Assembly (NCBI RefSeq): GCF_000513295.1
Contig: NC_023065.1
Coordinates: 3,270,501-3,334,500, forward strand
DNA length: 64,000 bases
Reading direction: 5' to 3'
Source of the DNA: Magnetospirillum gryphiswaldense MSR-1 v2
Lineage (GTDB): Bacteria > Pseudomonadota > Alphaproteobacteria > Rhodospirillales > Magnetospirillaceae
In this document: piece after piece, positions 32,724 through 40,814 of the stretch
How positions within the stretch are numbered: the stretch's first letter is position 1
Layout: each line of letters begins with the position of its first letter
The notes under the pieces: generated by a model
Database searches by the model: none
The model's input: only the letters and a program-made list of their open reading frames with translations
What the model was told of the DNA's origin: nothing
Made by a program: the position numbers and the translations under genes

Positions 32724-33308
32724 TCACTTCAGATGCTTTTTCAGGCCGGCCAACAATTCGTCGGCATTGGTGCCGTGGGGGAAATGCTGGATGAACCGAC
32801 CGTCGGGGCCCATCAGATACAGAATGGACGAATGATCGACGGTATAATTTTCGCCGTCGCCCCCCTTGGCCTTTTCCGCGTAGACCTTGAAGGCCTTTTT
32901 CGCCGCATTGGTTTGCTCGGGCGTGCCCATCAGCCCGACCATGTCGGGGGCGAAGGCGGTGACGTAATCCTTCATCACCGCTGCCGTGTCTCGCTCGGGG
33001 TCGACGGTGATGAAGACGGGCACCAGCTTGGCCCGCTCGGTCGGGCTCAGGCCATCCAGCGCCACCGAGGTGACGCCCAGCGCCGTCGGGCAGACATCGG
33101 GGCAATAGGTATAACCGAAATAGATCAGCATGAAGCGCCCGGCGAAGCTTTTTTCCGTCACCGTGCGGCCATTGTGGTCGGTCAGGGTGAAGGGGCCACC
33201 GATGGCGGCATGGCCGTCGCCCGACCACACCAGCAGGCGGCTGCCGACGGCGATGCCGATGACCGCCAGCACGGCGATCAGCGCCCACATGGATGATTTC
33301 TTTTTCAT
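32724..33308 (-). CDS. SCO1/SenC-like thioredoxin-fold copper protein
   Basis: A 194-residue membrane-anchored, periplasm-facing protein. The N-terminus MKKKSSMWALIAVLAVIGIA forms the anchor. The SCO signature FGYTYCPDVCPTALGVTSV gives the CxxxC copper ligands, and the distal His is in YTVDHSSILYLMGPDG. SCO proteins usually load copper into cytochrome c oxidase, but no oxidase gene is near. It sits between a UreH-like gene and cobB, with AAGGAGG before its ATG. Its place inside a cobalamin operon is unusual. A role in metal or redox handling for corrin synthesis is speculation. Confidence 0.92.
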   Translation of the reverse strand: MKKKSSMWALIAVLAVIGIAVGSRLLVWSGDGHAAIGGPFTLTDHNGRTVTEKSFAGRFMLIYFGYTYCPDVCPTALGVTSVALDGLSPTERAKLVPVFITVDPERDTAAVMKDYVTAFAPDMVGLMGTPEQTNAAKKAFKVYAEKAKGGDGENYTVDHSSILYLMGPDGRFIQHFPHGTNADELLAGLKKHLK

Positions 33309-33318
33309 CGATCCTCCT

Positions 33319-34074
33319 TCACGCCACCAGGGCCCAGGCCATGTAGCCCAGCATGCCGGCATTGGCGGCCAGCAACAAAGGCGCCCATTTGAGGAAAGCA
33401 CTGCGCCATTGATGGATGGCGAAATGCCCGGCCAACCCCACCAGCAGCAGCATGGGTACGGTGCCGCCAGCAAAGGCCAACATGGCGAAGGCCGCCGCCA
33501 GGGCGTCGCCGCTGGCCGCCGCCGCCGCCAGGGCGGCATAGAGCAGACCGCAGGGGATGAAGCCCAAGGCCAGGCCCAAGGCCAGACCGCGCCAGCCGCT
33601 GGGGGCGGCGAACAGCGGCTTGGCCAATCCGGCCACATGGCGGCTCCACCAGCTTTCGCCACTGCTGCTGCCCAGCACGGTTTTCAGGCGCGGCACCGCC
33701 ATCATCAACAGGAACAGCGCCGCCAGCACCAGCAGGCCGGCGGCGACATACTGGAAGCCGCCCAACCCGGCCAGATTGCCCGCCGCCCAACCGGCGGTGG
33801 CGCCCAAGACGGCATAAGTGGTGGCCCGACCCAGATGATAGGGGATCAGGGCGGCGCCCTTGAGGCGGGAAAATTCACTTAATCCCGCGACCGGCATGGC
33901 TTCCAGCCTTGCCGCCACCTGCGACAGCACGAAGGGGCCGCACATGCCGGCGCAATGGCTGACCGAGCCGACCAATCCGGTCAGAAACAGGCCGACCAGC
34001 AGGTTGGAATGGGTTTCCACCGTCACCCGGCACACCGCCAGCCCCGCTTGCAGGCCGAACAGGGCGTCGTTCAT
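33319..34074 (-). CDS. UreH-like/TauE-type membrane protein (possible metal transporter or chaperone)
   Basis: A 251-residue inner-membrane protein with about six helices. The first membrane block contains SHCAGMCGPFVLSQVA, the His-Cys-x3-Cys-GP motif of the UreH-like (DsbD_2-related) family. A second family motif GFIPCGLLYAAL lies near residue 170. Such proteins are annotated as sulfite exporters or metal transporters and occur with copper or nickel systems. The ATG overlaps the cobA stop (ATGA), so translation is coupled to cobA. It precedes the SCO1-like gene. Cobalt, nickel or copper are all possible cargoes. Confidence 0.85.
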   Translation of the reverse strand: MNDALFGLQAGLAVCRVTVETHSNLLVGLFLTGLVGSVSHCAGMCGPFVLSQVAARLEAMPVAGLSEFSRLKGAALIPYHLGRATTYAVLGATAGWAAGNLAGLGGFQYVAAGLLVLAALFLLMMAVPRLKTVLGSSSGESWWSRHVAGLAKPLFAAPSGWRGLALGLALGFIPCGLLYAALAAAAASGDALAAAFAMLAFAGGTVPMLLLVGLAGHFAIHQWRSAFLKWAPLLLAANAGMLGYMAWALVA

Positions 34075-34841
34075 GGCCGCCACCAATCCAGTCTGGCCCG
34101 CAAGGCCACCACACCGCCCAACACCAGCAAGGCCGGCGCGGCCAAGGGGGTGGCGGCCAGATCGGCTTCCAAGCGGCCCAAGGTCGTTTCCAGCACTTTT
34201 TGCTCCAAGGTGGCGGCGCGCGACACCACCGCCATCAGCTCGTCGGGTTTGCGCCCGGCCGCCAGCAGGCGGGCGACCAAGGTATCGACCTTGCGCAGAC
34301 CCATATAGAAAACGATGACCTCAGCCCCCTTGGCCAAGGCGTTCCAGTCGAAGCCGTCGGGCACGTCGCCATCCTGGTCGTGACCGGTGACGAAGGCCAA
34401 GGTGGAATTGCATTGCTTGGCGGTGGCGGGGATGCCGGCATAGGCCAGCCCGCCGATACCGGCGCTGATGCCCGGCACGACGCGAAACGGGATGGCCGCG
34501 TCGGCCAAAGCCAGCGCCTCTTCCGCCCCGCGCCCGAAGACGAAGGGGTCGCCACCTTTCAACCGCACCACCTTTTTGCCGGCCCGGGCCAGTTCGACCA
34601 GCCGGGCGGTGATTTCGGTCTGATGCGGACTGGCGGCACCGCCGCGCTTGCCCATGGATTCCACCACCGCGCCGGCGGGGATGCCGGCGATGATGCGGGC
34701 ATCGACCAGGGCGTCATGCACCACGTGATCAGCCTGATCCAGGGCATGGGCGGCCAGCAGGGTCAGCAGGCCGGGGTCGCCGGGACCGGCGCCGACCAGC
34801 CAGACGCTGCCGGGCAGCAGGGGCGGAAGTTCAGCATTCAT
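34071..34841 (-). CDS. cobA: Uroporphyrinogen-III C-methyltransferase
   Basis: A 256-residue SAM-dependent enzyme that makes precorrin-2 from uroporphyrinogen III, the entry to corrin and siroheme. The N-terminal VWLVGAGPGDPGLLTLLAAH and the RLKGGDPFVFGRGAEEALAL loop are the SUMT hallmarks, with MGKRGG before them. It is a stand-alone methyltransferase without CysG dehydrogenase/chelatase domains. A start four codons upstream (34853) is equally possible. It is separated by 45 bases from cobM and overlaps the next gene by four bases. Confidence 0.96.
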   Translation of the reverse strand: MNAELPPLLPGSVWLVGAGPGDPGLLTLLAAHALDQADHVVHDALVDARIIAGIPAGAVVESMGKRGGAASPHQTEITARLVELARAGKKVVRLKGGDPFVFGRGAEEALALADAAIPFRVVPGISAGIGGLAYAGIPATAKQCNSTLAFVTGHDQDGDVPDGFDWNALAKGAEVIVFYMGLRKVDTLVARLLAAGRKPDELMAVVSRAATLEQKVLETTLGRLEADLAATPLAAPALLVLGGVVALRARLDWWRP

Positions 34842-34886
34842 GGCGGCGATCATAGCCCGGCTTGAAATTTCATGCCCTGCCTTTTG

Positions 34887-35648
34887 TCAAGACTTGGCCG
34901 GACGCAACACATGGGTGTGGTCGGGGGCATAAAGGCGCGAATCGGTGAATTCGGCCCCGCCCAGCACCCGGCCCACCAGGATCAGGGCGGTGCGGGTCAG
35001 GCCGGCTTCCTTGACCTTGGCGCGGATGTCGCCCAGCGTGCCCTTGAGGAAGGCCTGATCGGGCCAACTGACCCGATAGGCGATGGCCACCGGGCAATCG
35101 GCGCCGTAAAGCGGCGTCAGTTCCTTGACCACATGGGCCAGATTGGCGATGGACAGATGGATGGCCAAGGTGGCGCCGCTCTTGCCCAAGGTGGTCAGAT
35201 CCTCGCCCGCCGGCATGGAACTGGAACGCACGGCGGTCCGCGTCAGGATAATGGTCTGACTGACGTCGGGCAGGGTCAGTTCCGAGCCCAGGGCAGCGGC
35301 GGCGGCGGCGAAGGCCGGCACGCCGGGGGTGACGTCATAGGCGATGCCCAATTGGTCGAGCCGGCGCATCTGCTCGGCGATGGCGCCATAGATGCTGGGA
35401 TCGCCGGAATGGACGCGGGCCACGTCCAGGCCCTTGTCGTCGGCCTCTTCCATCTCGGCGATGATCTCGTCCAGGTTCATGGCCGCCGTATCCAGCACGC
35501 GGGCGCCGGTGGGGGCCTCGGCCACCACCTCGGCCGGGACCAGCGAACCGGCATAAAGGCAGACCGGGCATTTGCGGATCAGGTTGAGGCCGCGCACGGT
35601 GATCAGGTCGGGGGCTCCGGGGCCGGCGCCGATGAAATGGACGGTCAT
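34887..35648 (-). CDS. cobM: Precorrin-4 C11-methyltransferase
   Basis: A 253-residue tetrapyrrole methylase that methylates C11 of precorrin-4 or its cobalt form. [20 protein letters not shown] is the family N-terminus, CLYAGSLVP follows, and [15 protein letters not shown] forms the SAM-binding loop. [12 protein letters not shown] also fits CobM/CbiF. It lies nine bases after the CbiG-CobJ stop within the same operon. The CobM and CbiF versions cannot be told apart by sequence reading alone. Confidence 0.95.
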   Translation of the reverse strand: MTVHFIGAGPGAPDLITVRGLNLIRKCPVCLYAGSLVPAEVVAEAPTGARVLDTAAMNLDEIIAEMEEADDKGLDVARVHSGDPSIYGAIAEQMRRLDQLGIAYDVTPGVPAFAAAAAALGSELTLPDVSQTIILTRTAVRSSSMPAGEDLTTLGKSGATLAIHLSIANLAHVVKELTPLYGADCPVAIAYRVSWPDQAFLKGTLGDIRAKVKEAGLTRTALILVGRVLGGAEFTDSRLYAPDHTHVLRPAKS

Positions 35649-35657
35649 GACTTCACC

Positions 35658-37442
35658 TCACAGCTTCTTGGCATAGCCGCGCGGGGTATAGACCCAATCG
35701 CGGCCATTGAAGGCGATGCGCCGGCTTTCGCTGGAGCCGACCACCACCATGGTCAACATATCGGCATCGTCGGCGGTCAAATCACCCAGGGCGATGATGC
35801 GCATGTGTTCTTCCGGGCGGCCCAATTGCCGGGCCAGGATCACCGGGGTTTCAGCCGGTCGACCGGTCAGCAGGATGTCGCGGGCCCGCGTCAACTGATC
35901 GCGGCGTCGTTTCGATACCGGATTATAGAAGCAGACGACGAAATCGGCCTCGGCGGCGGCGTGCAGACGCTTTTCGATGGTCTCCCACGGCGTCAGCAGA
36001 TCGGACAGCGAGATGGTACAGAAATCGTGGTTGACCGGGGCGCCGGCCCGCGCCGCCGCCGCCTGCAAGGCGGAGACGCCAGGGATGACCAGGATGTCGG
36101 TGCCACGCCACACTGGGTTGGCCTCACGCTCGATCAGCTCGAACACCAAGGTGGCCAGGGCATAGATGCCGGCATCGCCGGAACAGACCAGCGCCACCGA
36201 TTTACCCTGACCGGCCAGATCCAGGGCCATGCGGGCACGGTCGGCCTCGGCCCCCAGGTCGCTTTGATGGCGGGTCTTGCCGGCGGCAGCCTCGCCCAGC
36301 AGGTCGAGGTACAGACCATAACCGACCAGATCGCTGGCGGCGGCGATGGCGGCGCTGGCTTGCGGCGTCCGCCATTGCGCCGTGCCGGGGCCGATGCCGA
36401 CCACGAACAACCGGCCCGGCGCACGGCCGATGCGGGCGGGGTCGATGGCATGCGGCGCCCGGGCGATGGCCAGGGTCGCCCGCTTGCTTTTGGTCTTGGG
36501 CACCACCAACTCGGCCTCGGGTCCAGCGGCGGCCAAAGCCGCGCCCTCGGCGACACCGGGGCAGCCGATTTCCTTCAATACGATATCGGAAGGATTTTTC
36601 AGGCGCGGCGCTTCCTCGTTCAGGCGGGCGGCGGTGAAGAAGCGGGCGGGCACGCCCAGGGATCGCGCCAAATCCAACACCGCGCGCTCGTCGATTTTCA
36701 GGTCGACCGAGGCGATGCAGGCGATGGCACCCGGGGCCAGGGCCTCGGCCTCCAGGGTGTCGCGCACCAGAGCGGCCAGTTCCGCCGGGTCGCAATCACG
36801 CTCGCAGCCCACACCCAGGGCCAGAACCGGCGGGTTGAGCAGCAATTCCCGGTCTTCCGCCATCACCGCATGATCGGTGACCCGCACCGACGGTTCGGCA
36901 TCCTCGGCGAAGGACAGATGCGACAGCCAATCGGCGTCGCCGGCTTCCACTTCCAGCCGCACCGGCTTGCCCGCCAGCAGCGCCGCGGCCACCGGCTTGG
37001 CGGCGGCGGGATTGGCCACGTGCCAGCCCGGCGGCGGCTCATCCAAGGCCACACCCAGTTTCAGGTCGCCGGCGGTGGTGATGGCGGCGTGACCGCCCAG
37101 CATCTCGGCCAAACGCCGGGCCAGTTCGTTGGCGCCATGATGGCCACCCAGCAAGGGCACGGCGCTGGAACCGTCGGGGGCGACGGCGACCACCGCCGGT
37201 TCCGCCTGTTTGTCGATCAGATGCGGGCCGATGGCCCGGATCAGGATGCCGGCGGCACAGACACCGATGATGGTGTGGCCGTCCTTGAACAATTGGCCGA
37301 TATGGGCCTTGGTGTCGCTGAACACGACCGGGGCGTCGTCGATACGCCCGCTCAAGCCGTGCAATTCGGCCTCGGGCAGCAGGCGGATGATTGTGCGGGC
37401 GGTGGCCAGGGCCGCGGGGGTGACGCAGAGGACAGCGATCAT
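35658..37442 (-). CDS. cobJ: CbiG-CobJ fusion: cobalt-precorrin-5A hydrolase and precorrin-3B C17-methyltransferase
   Basis: A 594-residue two-domain protein. Residues 1 to about 335 match CbiG: an N-terminal part with AGILIRAIGPHLIDKQAEPA and LLGGHHGANELA, then a C-terminal part with LALGVGCERDCDPAEL. CbiG opens the delta-lactone and releases the two-carbon unit in the oxygen-independent pathway. From residue 345, LFVVGIGPGTAQWRTPQ begins a CobJ/CbiH methyltransferase with VCSGDAGIYALATLVFEL and a terminal NGRDWVYTPRGY. The fusion joins two successive ring-contraction steps. Its start overlaps the cobI stop by four bases (ATGA). Confidence 0.93.
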   Translation of the reverse strand: MIAVLCVTPAALATARTIIRLLPEAELHGLSGRIDDAPVVFSDTKAHIGQLFKDGHTIIGVCAAGILIRAIGPHLIDKQAEPAVVAVAPDGSSAVPLLGGHHGANELARRLAEMLGGHAAITTAGDLKLGVALDEPPPGWHVANPAAAKPVAAALLAGKPVRLEVEAGDADWLSHLSFAEDAEPSVRVTDHAVMAEDRELLLNPPVLALGVGCERDCDPAELAALVRDTLEAEALAPGAIACIASVDLKIDERAVLDLARSLGVPARFFTAARLNEEAPRLKNPSDIVLKEIGCPGVAEGAALAAAGPEAELVVPKTKSKRATLAIARAPHAIDPARIGRAPGRLFVVGIGPGTAQWRTPQASAAIAAASDLVGYGLYLDLLGEAAAGKTRHQSDLGAEADRARMALDLAGQGKSVALVCSGDAGIYALATLVFELIEREANPVWRGTDILVIPGVSALQAAAARAGAPVNHDFCTISLSDLLTPWETIEKRLHAAAEADFVVCFYNPVSKRRRDQLTRARDILLTGRPAETPVILARQLGRPEEHMRIIALGDLTADDADMLTMVVVGSSESRRIAFNGRDWVYTPRGYAKKL

Positions 37443-38119
37443 TTATGCACCAATATCAACGAGAAATAGGAAAGCGAACTGATTTCGGCCAAGGGCAGGA
37501 TGCGCTGGTCGGCCAGGGTGGCCCGTTCCACCGCCACCGCGCCGTCCAGCAGCCCCATATCCGCGAGCAAGGCTTTGACCCGGGACAGATGACGGCCCAC
37601 CTTCATGATCACCGCCGAATCGGCGGGCTCCAGCATGGCCCGAATCTGCTCGTCGTTGCGGGTGGCGGGGATGATGGCCACCGCGTCGTCCAGCAGCGAC
37701 AACGGCTTGACCGCCATGGCGGCGGCGGCCATGGGCGAGGAGATGCCGGGCACCACCTGGACCGGAAAACGCTGGCGCAGACGGTCGAGCACATAGATGA
37801 ACGAGCCGAAGAACAATGGGTCGCCCTCGCACAACACGCCGACGTCGCGGCCCGCATCCAGATGCCCGGCTATCGTTTCGGCTGCGTTTCCATAGGCCTG
37901 ATCGGTATCGTCGCGCTCGGGCCGAAACGACAGCCGGATGGGGATTTCGATCTTGCCGGCAGGGATATGGGGGCTGGCGATGGTGCGCGCCATGCCGTCG
38001 CCGTCCAGCGGCGCCGGCCACGCCAGCACCGGCAAGGCGCCCAGCAGGCGAATGGCCTTGACGGTCAGCAAGTCCGGGTCGCCGGGGCCGATGCCGATGC
38101 CCCACAGGGTGCCGCTCAT
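37439..38119 (-). CDS. cobI: Precorrin-2 C20-methyltransferase
   Basis: A 226-residue SAM-dependent methylase acting on precorrin-2 or cobalt-factor II. The N-terminus MSGTLWGIGIGPGDPDLLTV and the loop VLCEGDPLFFGSFIYVLDRL are characteristic of CobI/CbiL. VVPGISSPMAAAA and MKVGRHLSRV agree. The ATG at 38119 overlaps the cobL stop (ATGA), which supports this start over a longer open frame. It is translationally coupled at both ends. Confidence 0.95.
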   Translation of the reverse strand: MSGTLWGIGIGPGDPDLLTVKAIRLLGALPVLAWPAPLDGDGMARTIASPHIPAGKIEIPIRLSFRPERDDTDQAYGNAAETIAGHLDAGRDVGVLCEGDPLFFGSFIYVLDRLRQRFPVQVVPGISSPMAAAAMAVKPLSLLDDAVAIIPATRNDEQIRAMLEPADSAVIMKVGRHLSRVKALLADMGLLDGAVAVERATLADQRILPLAEISSLSYFSLILVHK

Positions 38120-39294
38120 GCCTTGACCCCCTTGTACTGGGTCACCGGCATGGCCGCATGCCAAGTGTGGAAGCCGCCGACCGGGGCTAATCGCGCCACC
38201 GACAGCCGGGTCATGGCGCCGCCGTGGCGGGCGTGAAAAGCCAGCAACGCCGCCTCACCCTCGGCGGTGACGGCGTTGACCACCAGCCGTCCGCCTGGGC
38301 GCAGCGCCGCCCAACAGGCGTCGAGCAGGCCAGGGGCGGAGACACCGCCGCCGACGAAGATGGCATCGGGGTCGCTATAGGGCAGGGCATCGGGGGCATG
38401 GCCGCGCACCACTTTCAGGCCGGGCACGCCCAGTCGCGCGGCGTTGACGGCGATGAAGCCGGCCCGTCCCGCATGGGATTCGATGGCGGTGGCCATACCG
38501 CCGGCCCGCATCCACTCGATGGCGATGGAGCCGCAGCCGGCACCCACATCCCAAAGCATCTCACCCGGCAGCGGCGCCAAGGTGGACAGGGTCAGCGCCC
38601 GGATTTCCCGCTTGGTCAACTGGCCGTCATGGGTGAAGGCATCGTCGGGCAGGCCGGGGATTGTGGACAGGATTTGGGCGCCCGCTTCCGCCCGGCAGGT
38701 GATGGCGATGATGTTGAGGTCCGCCGCCTCGCCCACCCAAGTGCCAGCGCTGGCCCGGCGGATGTTCTGGCGTGGCCCGCCCAGATGTTCCAGCACCACC
38801 ATGTCCGACGGGCCGAAACCGGCTTTTTCCAGCAAACGCGCCACCGCCGCCGGACTTTGGCCGTCTTCGGACAGCACCAGCAGCTTGCGCCCCGGCGCCA
38901 GATGCAGGTGCAAGGCCTCCAGCGGACGGCCATGCACGGTCAGGGTCAGGCAATCCTGCAACGGCCAGCCCAAGGCGGCGGCAGCCAGGGAAAAGGCGCC
39001 GGGATGGGGCAGCACCAGCAGCTCGTCATCAGGGAACCAGCGGGCAAGGGTGGCGCCGATGCCGTAATGCATGGGATCGCCCGAGGCGAGGACGACGACG
39101 TTTTTATGACGCAACGAACTCAGCAGATCCTTGCCCTCGGCAAACGGGCTGGGCCACGGGCGTTTGTCGGCGGCTTCCACCATGGCCAGATGACGCTCGC
39201 CGCCGACGATCACCTCGGCGCCCGCGATCAGGGCGCGGGCGGCGGCGCTGATGCCGTCCAGCCCATCCTCGCCGATACCGATGACGCTGATCAT
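38116..39294 (-). CDS. cobL: Precorrin-6Y C5,15-methyltransferase (decarboxylating)
   Basis: A 392-residue bifunctional enzyme equal to a CbiE-CbiT fusion. The N-terminal half begins MISVIGIGEDGLDGISAAAR and has LASGDPMHYGIGATLAR. The C-terminal half is a Rossmann methyltransferase with the SAM motif LWDVGAGCGSIAIEWMRAGG. It methylates C5 and C15 and decarboxylates the C12 acetate. The start overlaps the cobH stop as ATGA, which fixes the initiation codon. The length is normal for CobL. Confidence 0.96.
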   Translation of the reverse strand: MISVIGIGEDGLDGISAAARALIAGAEVIVGGERHLAMVEAADKRPWPSPFAEGKDLLSSLRHKNVVVLASGDPMHYGIGATLARWFPDDELLVLPHPGAFSLAAAALGWPLQDCLTLTVHGRPLEALHLHLAPGRKLLVLSEDGQSPAAVARLLEKAGFGPSDMVVLEHLGGPRQNIRRASAGTWVGEAADLNIIAITCRAEAGAQILSTIPGLPDDAFTHDGQLTKREIRALTLSTLAPLPGEMLWDVGAGCGSIAIEWMRAGGMATAIESHAGRAGFIAVNAARLGVPGLKVVRGHAPDALPYSDPDAIFVGGGVSAPGLLDACWAALRPGGRLVVNAVTAEGEAALLAFHARHGGAMTRLSVARLAPVGGFHTWHAAMPVTQYKGVKA

Positions 39295-40805
39295 GCCAAG
39301 CCTCCGGCCAAGGCGTTGACGGCGGCGGCGGCCATGGCCGAGCCGCCGCGACGTCCGCGCAAGGCGATAAACGGCAGGCCCGACTGGATCAGCGCTTCCT
39401 TGCTTTCGGCGGCACCGACGAAGCCGACGGCGAAACCCAGCACCAGGGCCGGGCGCGGCGCCCCTTGCTCGATCAGTTCGAGCAGGCGGAACAAGGCGGT
39501 CGGCGCGTTGCCGATGGCGATGACGGCGCCGTCCAGATGCGGCAGCCACAAATCCACCGCCATGGCCGAGCGGGTGGTGCCCAGCGCCTTGGCGGTGGCC
39601 GGCACCGCGGGGTCGTTTAGGGTGCAGATCACCGTGTTGGCCTTGGGCAGGCGGCGGCGAATGATGCCGTGCGACACCATTTCGGCGTCCACCAGGATGG
39701 GCGCACCCTTGGCCAGGGCCTGGGTACCGGCGGTACCGGCGCCGGCGGAAAAGGCCAGATCGGCGACGATATCGGTCATGCCGCAGGCATGGACGATGCG
39801 GATGGCGATGTCGCGCAAATCAGCGGGCAGACTGTCCAGATCGGCTTCACCGGCGATGGTGGCGAACGACCGGCGATAGATTTCGTCCGGGTCCTTGATC
39901 CAGTCGTGGATGTCGATTTTCTGCGGATCGGTGGCCCCCAAGATCCAGCCTTCCTCTGTTTCGATAATCAAACGTTCCTCTGGGCTCAGACGATCATCGC
40001 CACCGAACAAGGCGGCCAGCCGACCGTCCTGGTCGAGATGGGCGAAGTGGCGGGCCAGGGCGATCACCTGGGCCTGATCCTTGACCTGACCAGGGGCAAC
40101 TTTGGCCGGCAGCAGCGACGGATAAACTTCCGCCATCAGGATGCGCCAATCGGAATTTTTGGCCACGGCCTTCAAGCCGGTCTCGAACGGCCAGACGCGG
40201 GTGATATCGGCCAGCCAGGGATGGCGGCGCAACTGTTCCAGCCGGGCCATGCCGGTCAGCGACTGACCGCCGACATTGCCGTTGTAAAACAGCTGCCACA
40301 CCGATTTTGTCGCCGGCAGGCGCTGTTCTGCCAGCCGCCGTTCCGGCAGGCCTTTGAAATCGCCCTTGGTGGTGGTCAGATGCGGACCGGCGGCACTGGC
40401 CGGACAGCCCCAGAACGGCCCGGGTACATCGCCCAGGCTTTGGTTCAGGTGAGCGGCGGCGGCAAAGCGGCTGTTGCCATTGTCGGCGCGGTCGTCCACC
40501 AGCGGCATCAGCCGTCGCCACAGATCGCGCCAGTTTTTCAGGCCCAATGCCTTATGCGACCCACGCGGCAAACCCAGGGCGAAGTCGAATCCGGCCAAGA
40601 CGTGCAGCCCGCGCGCCGCCAGATCCGATAGGATGTCGGCCAGCAAGATGATCGCAGCGTCACGGGTGGCCGGGTTTTCCAGCCGTTCGGGCTTGCCGCT
40701 TTCCAGGACAATGATCCAGATGCTGTCGGCCCCGGTCTTGGGGCGTGATTCCGCGCTCCAATCGACCATGACATAGGCGTCGAAGACCGGGGCTTCGGTC
40801 AGCAT
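39291..40805 (-). CDS. cobH: Precorrin-8X methylmutase with N-terminal DUF429/RNase H-like domain
   Basis: A 504-residue fusion. The C-terminal part, from about residue 294 (DEIYRRSFATIAGEADLDSL), is a complete CobH/CbiC methylmutase. It includes AEMVSHGIIRRRLPKANTV with the catalytic His, and GNAPTALFRLLELI. It moves the C11 methyl group to C12, giving (hydrogeno)cobyrinic acid. The N-terminal 290 residues begin MLTEAPVFDAYVMVDWSAES and include AGFDFALGLPRG, resembling the RNase H-like DUF429 fold. The role of that domain in B12 synthesis is unknown. The frame is continuous, so this is a genuine fusion rather than two genes. Confidence 0.92.
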   Translation of the reverse strand: MLTEAPVFDAYVMVDWSAESRPKTGADSIWIIVLESGKPERLENPATRDAAIILLADILSDLAARGLHVLAGFDFALGLPRGSHKALGLKNWRDLWRRLMPLVDDRADNGNSRFAAAAHLNQSLGDVPGPFWGCPASAAGPHLTTTKGDFKGLPERRLAEQRLPATKSVWQLFYNGNVGGQSLTGMARLEQLRRHPWLADITRVWPFETGLKAVAKNSDWRILMAEVYPSLLPAKVAPGQVKDQAQVIALARHFAHLDQDGRLAALFGGDDRLSPEERLIIETEEGWILGATDPQKIDIHDWIKDPDEIYRRSFATIAGEADLDSLPADLRDIAIRIVHACGMTDIVADLAFSAGAGTAGTQALAKGAPILVDAEMVSHGIIRRRLPKANTVICTLNDPAVPATAKALGTTRSAMAVDLWLPHLDGAVIAIGNAPTALFRLLELIEQGAPRPALVLGFAVGFVGAAESKEALIQSGLPFIALRGRRGGSAMAAAAVNALAGGLA

Positions 40806-40814
40806 GACAATGCC

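Noticed and set aside
34872-37469. An 865-codon plus-strand frame opposite cobM and cbiG-cobJ
   Set aside because: It runs antisense to two well-conserved enzymes, is rich in Gly, Gln, His and Asp as expected from reversed GC-rich codons, and has no recognisable motif.
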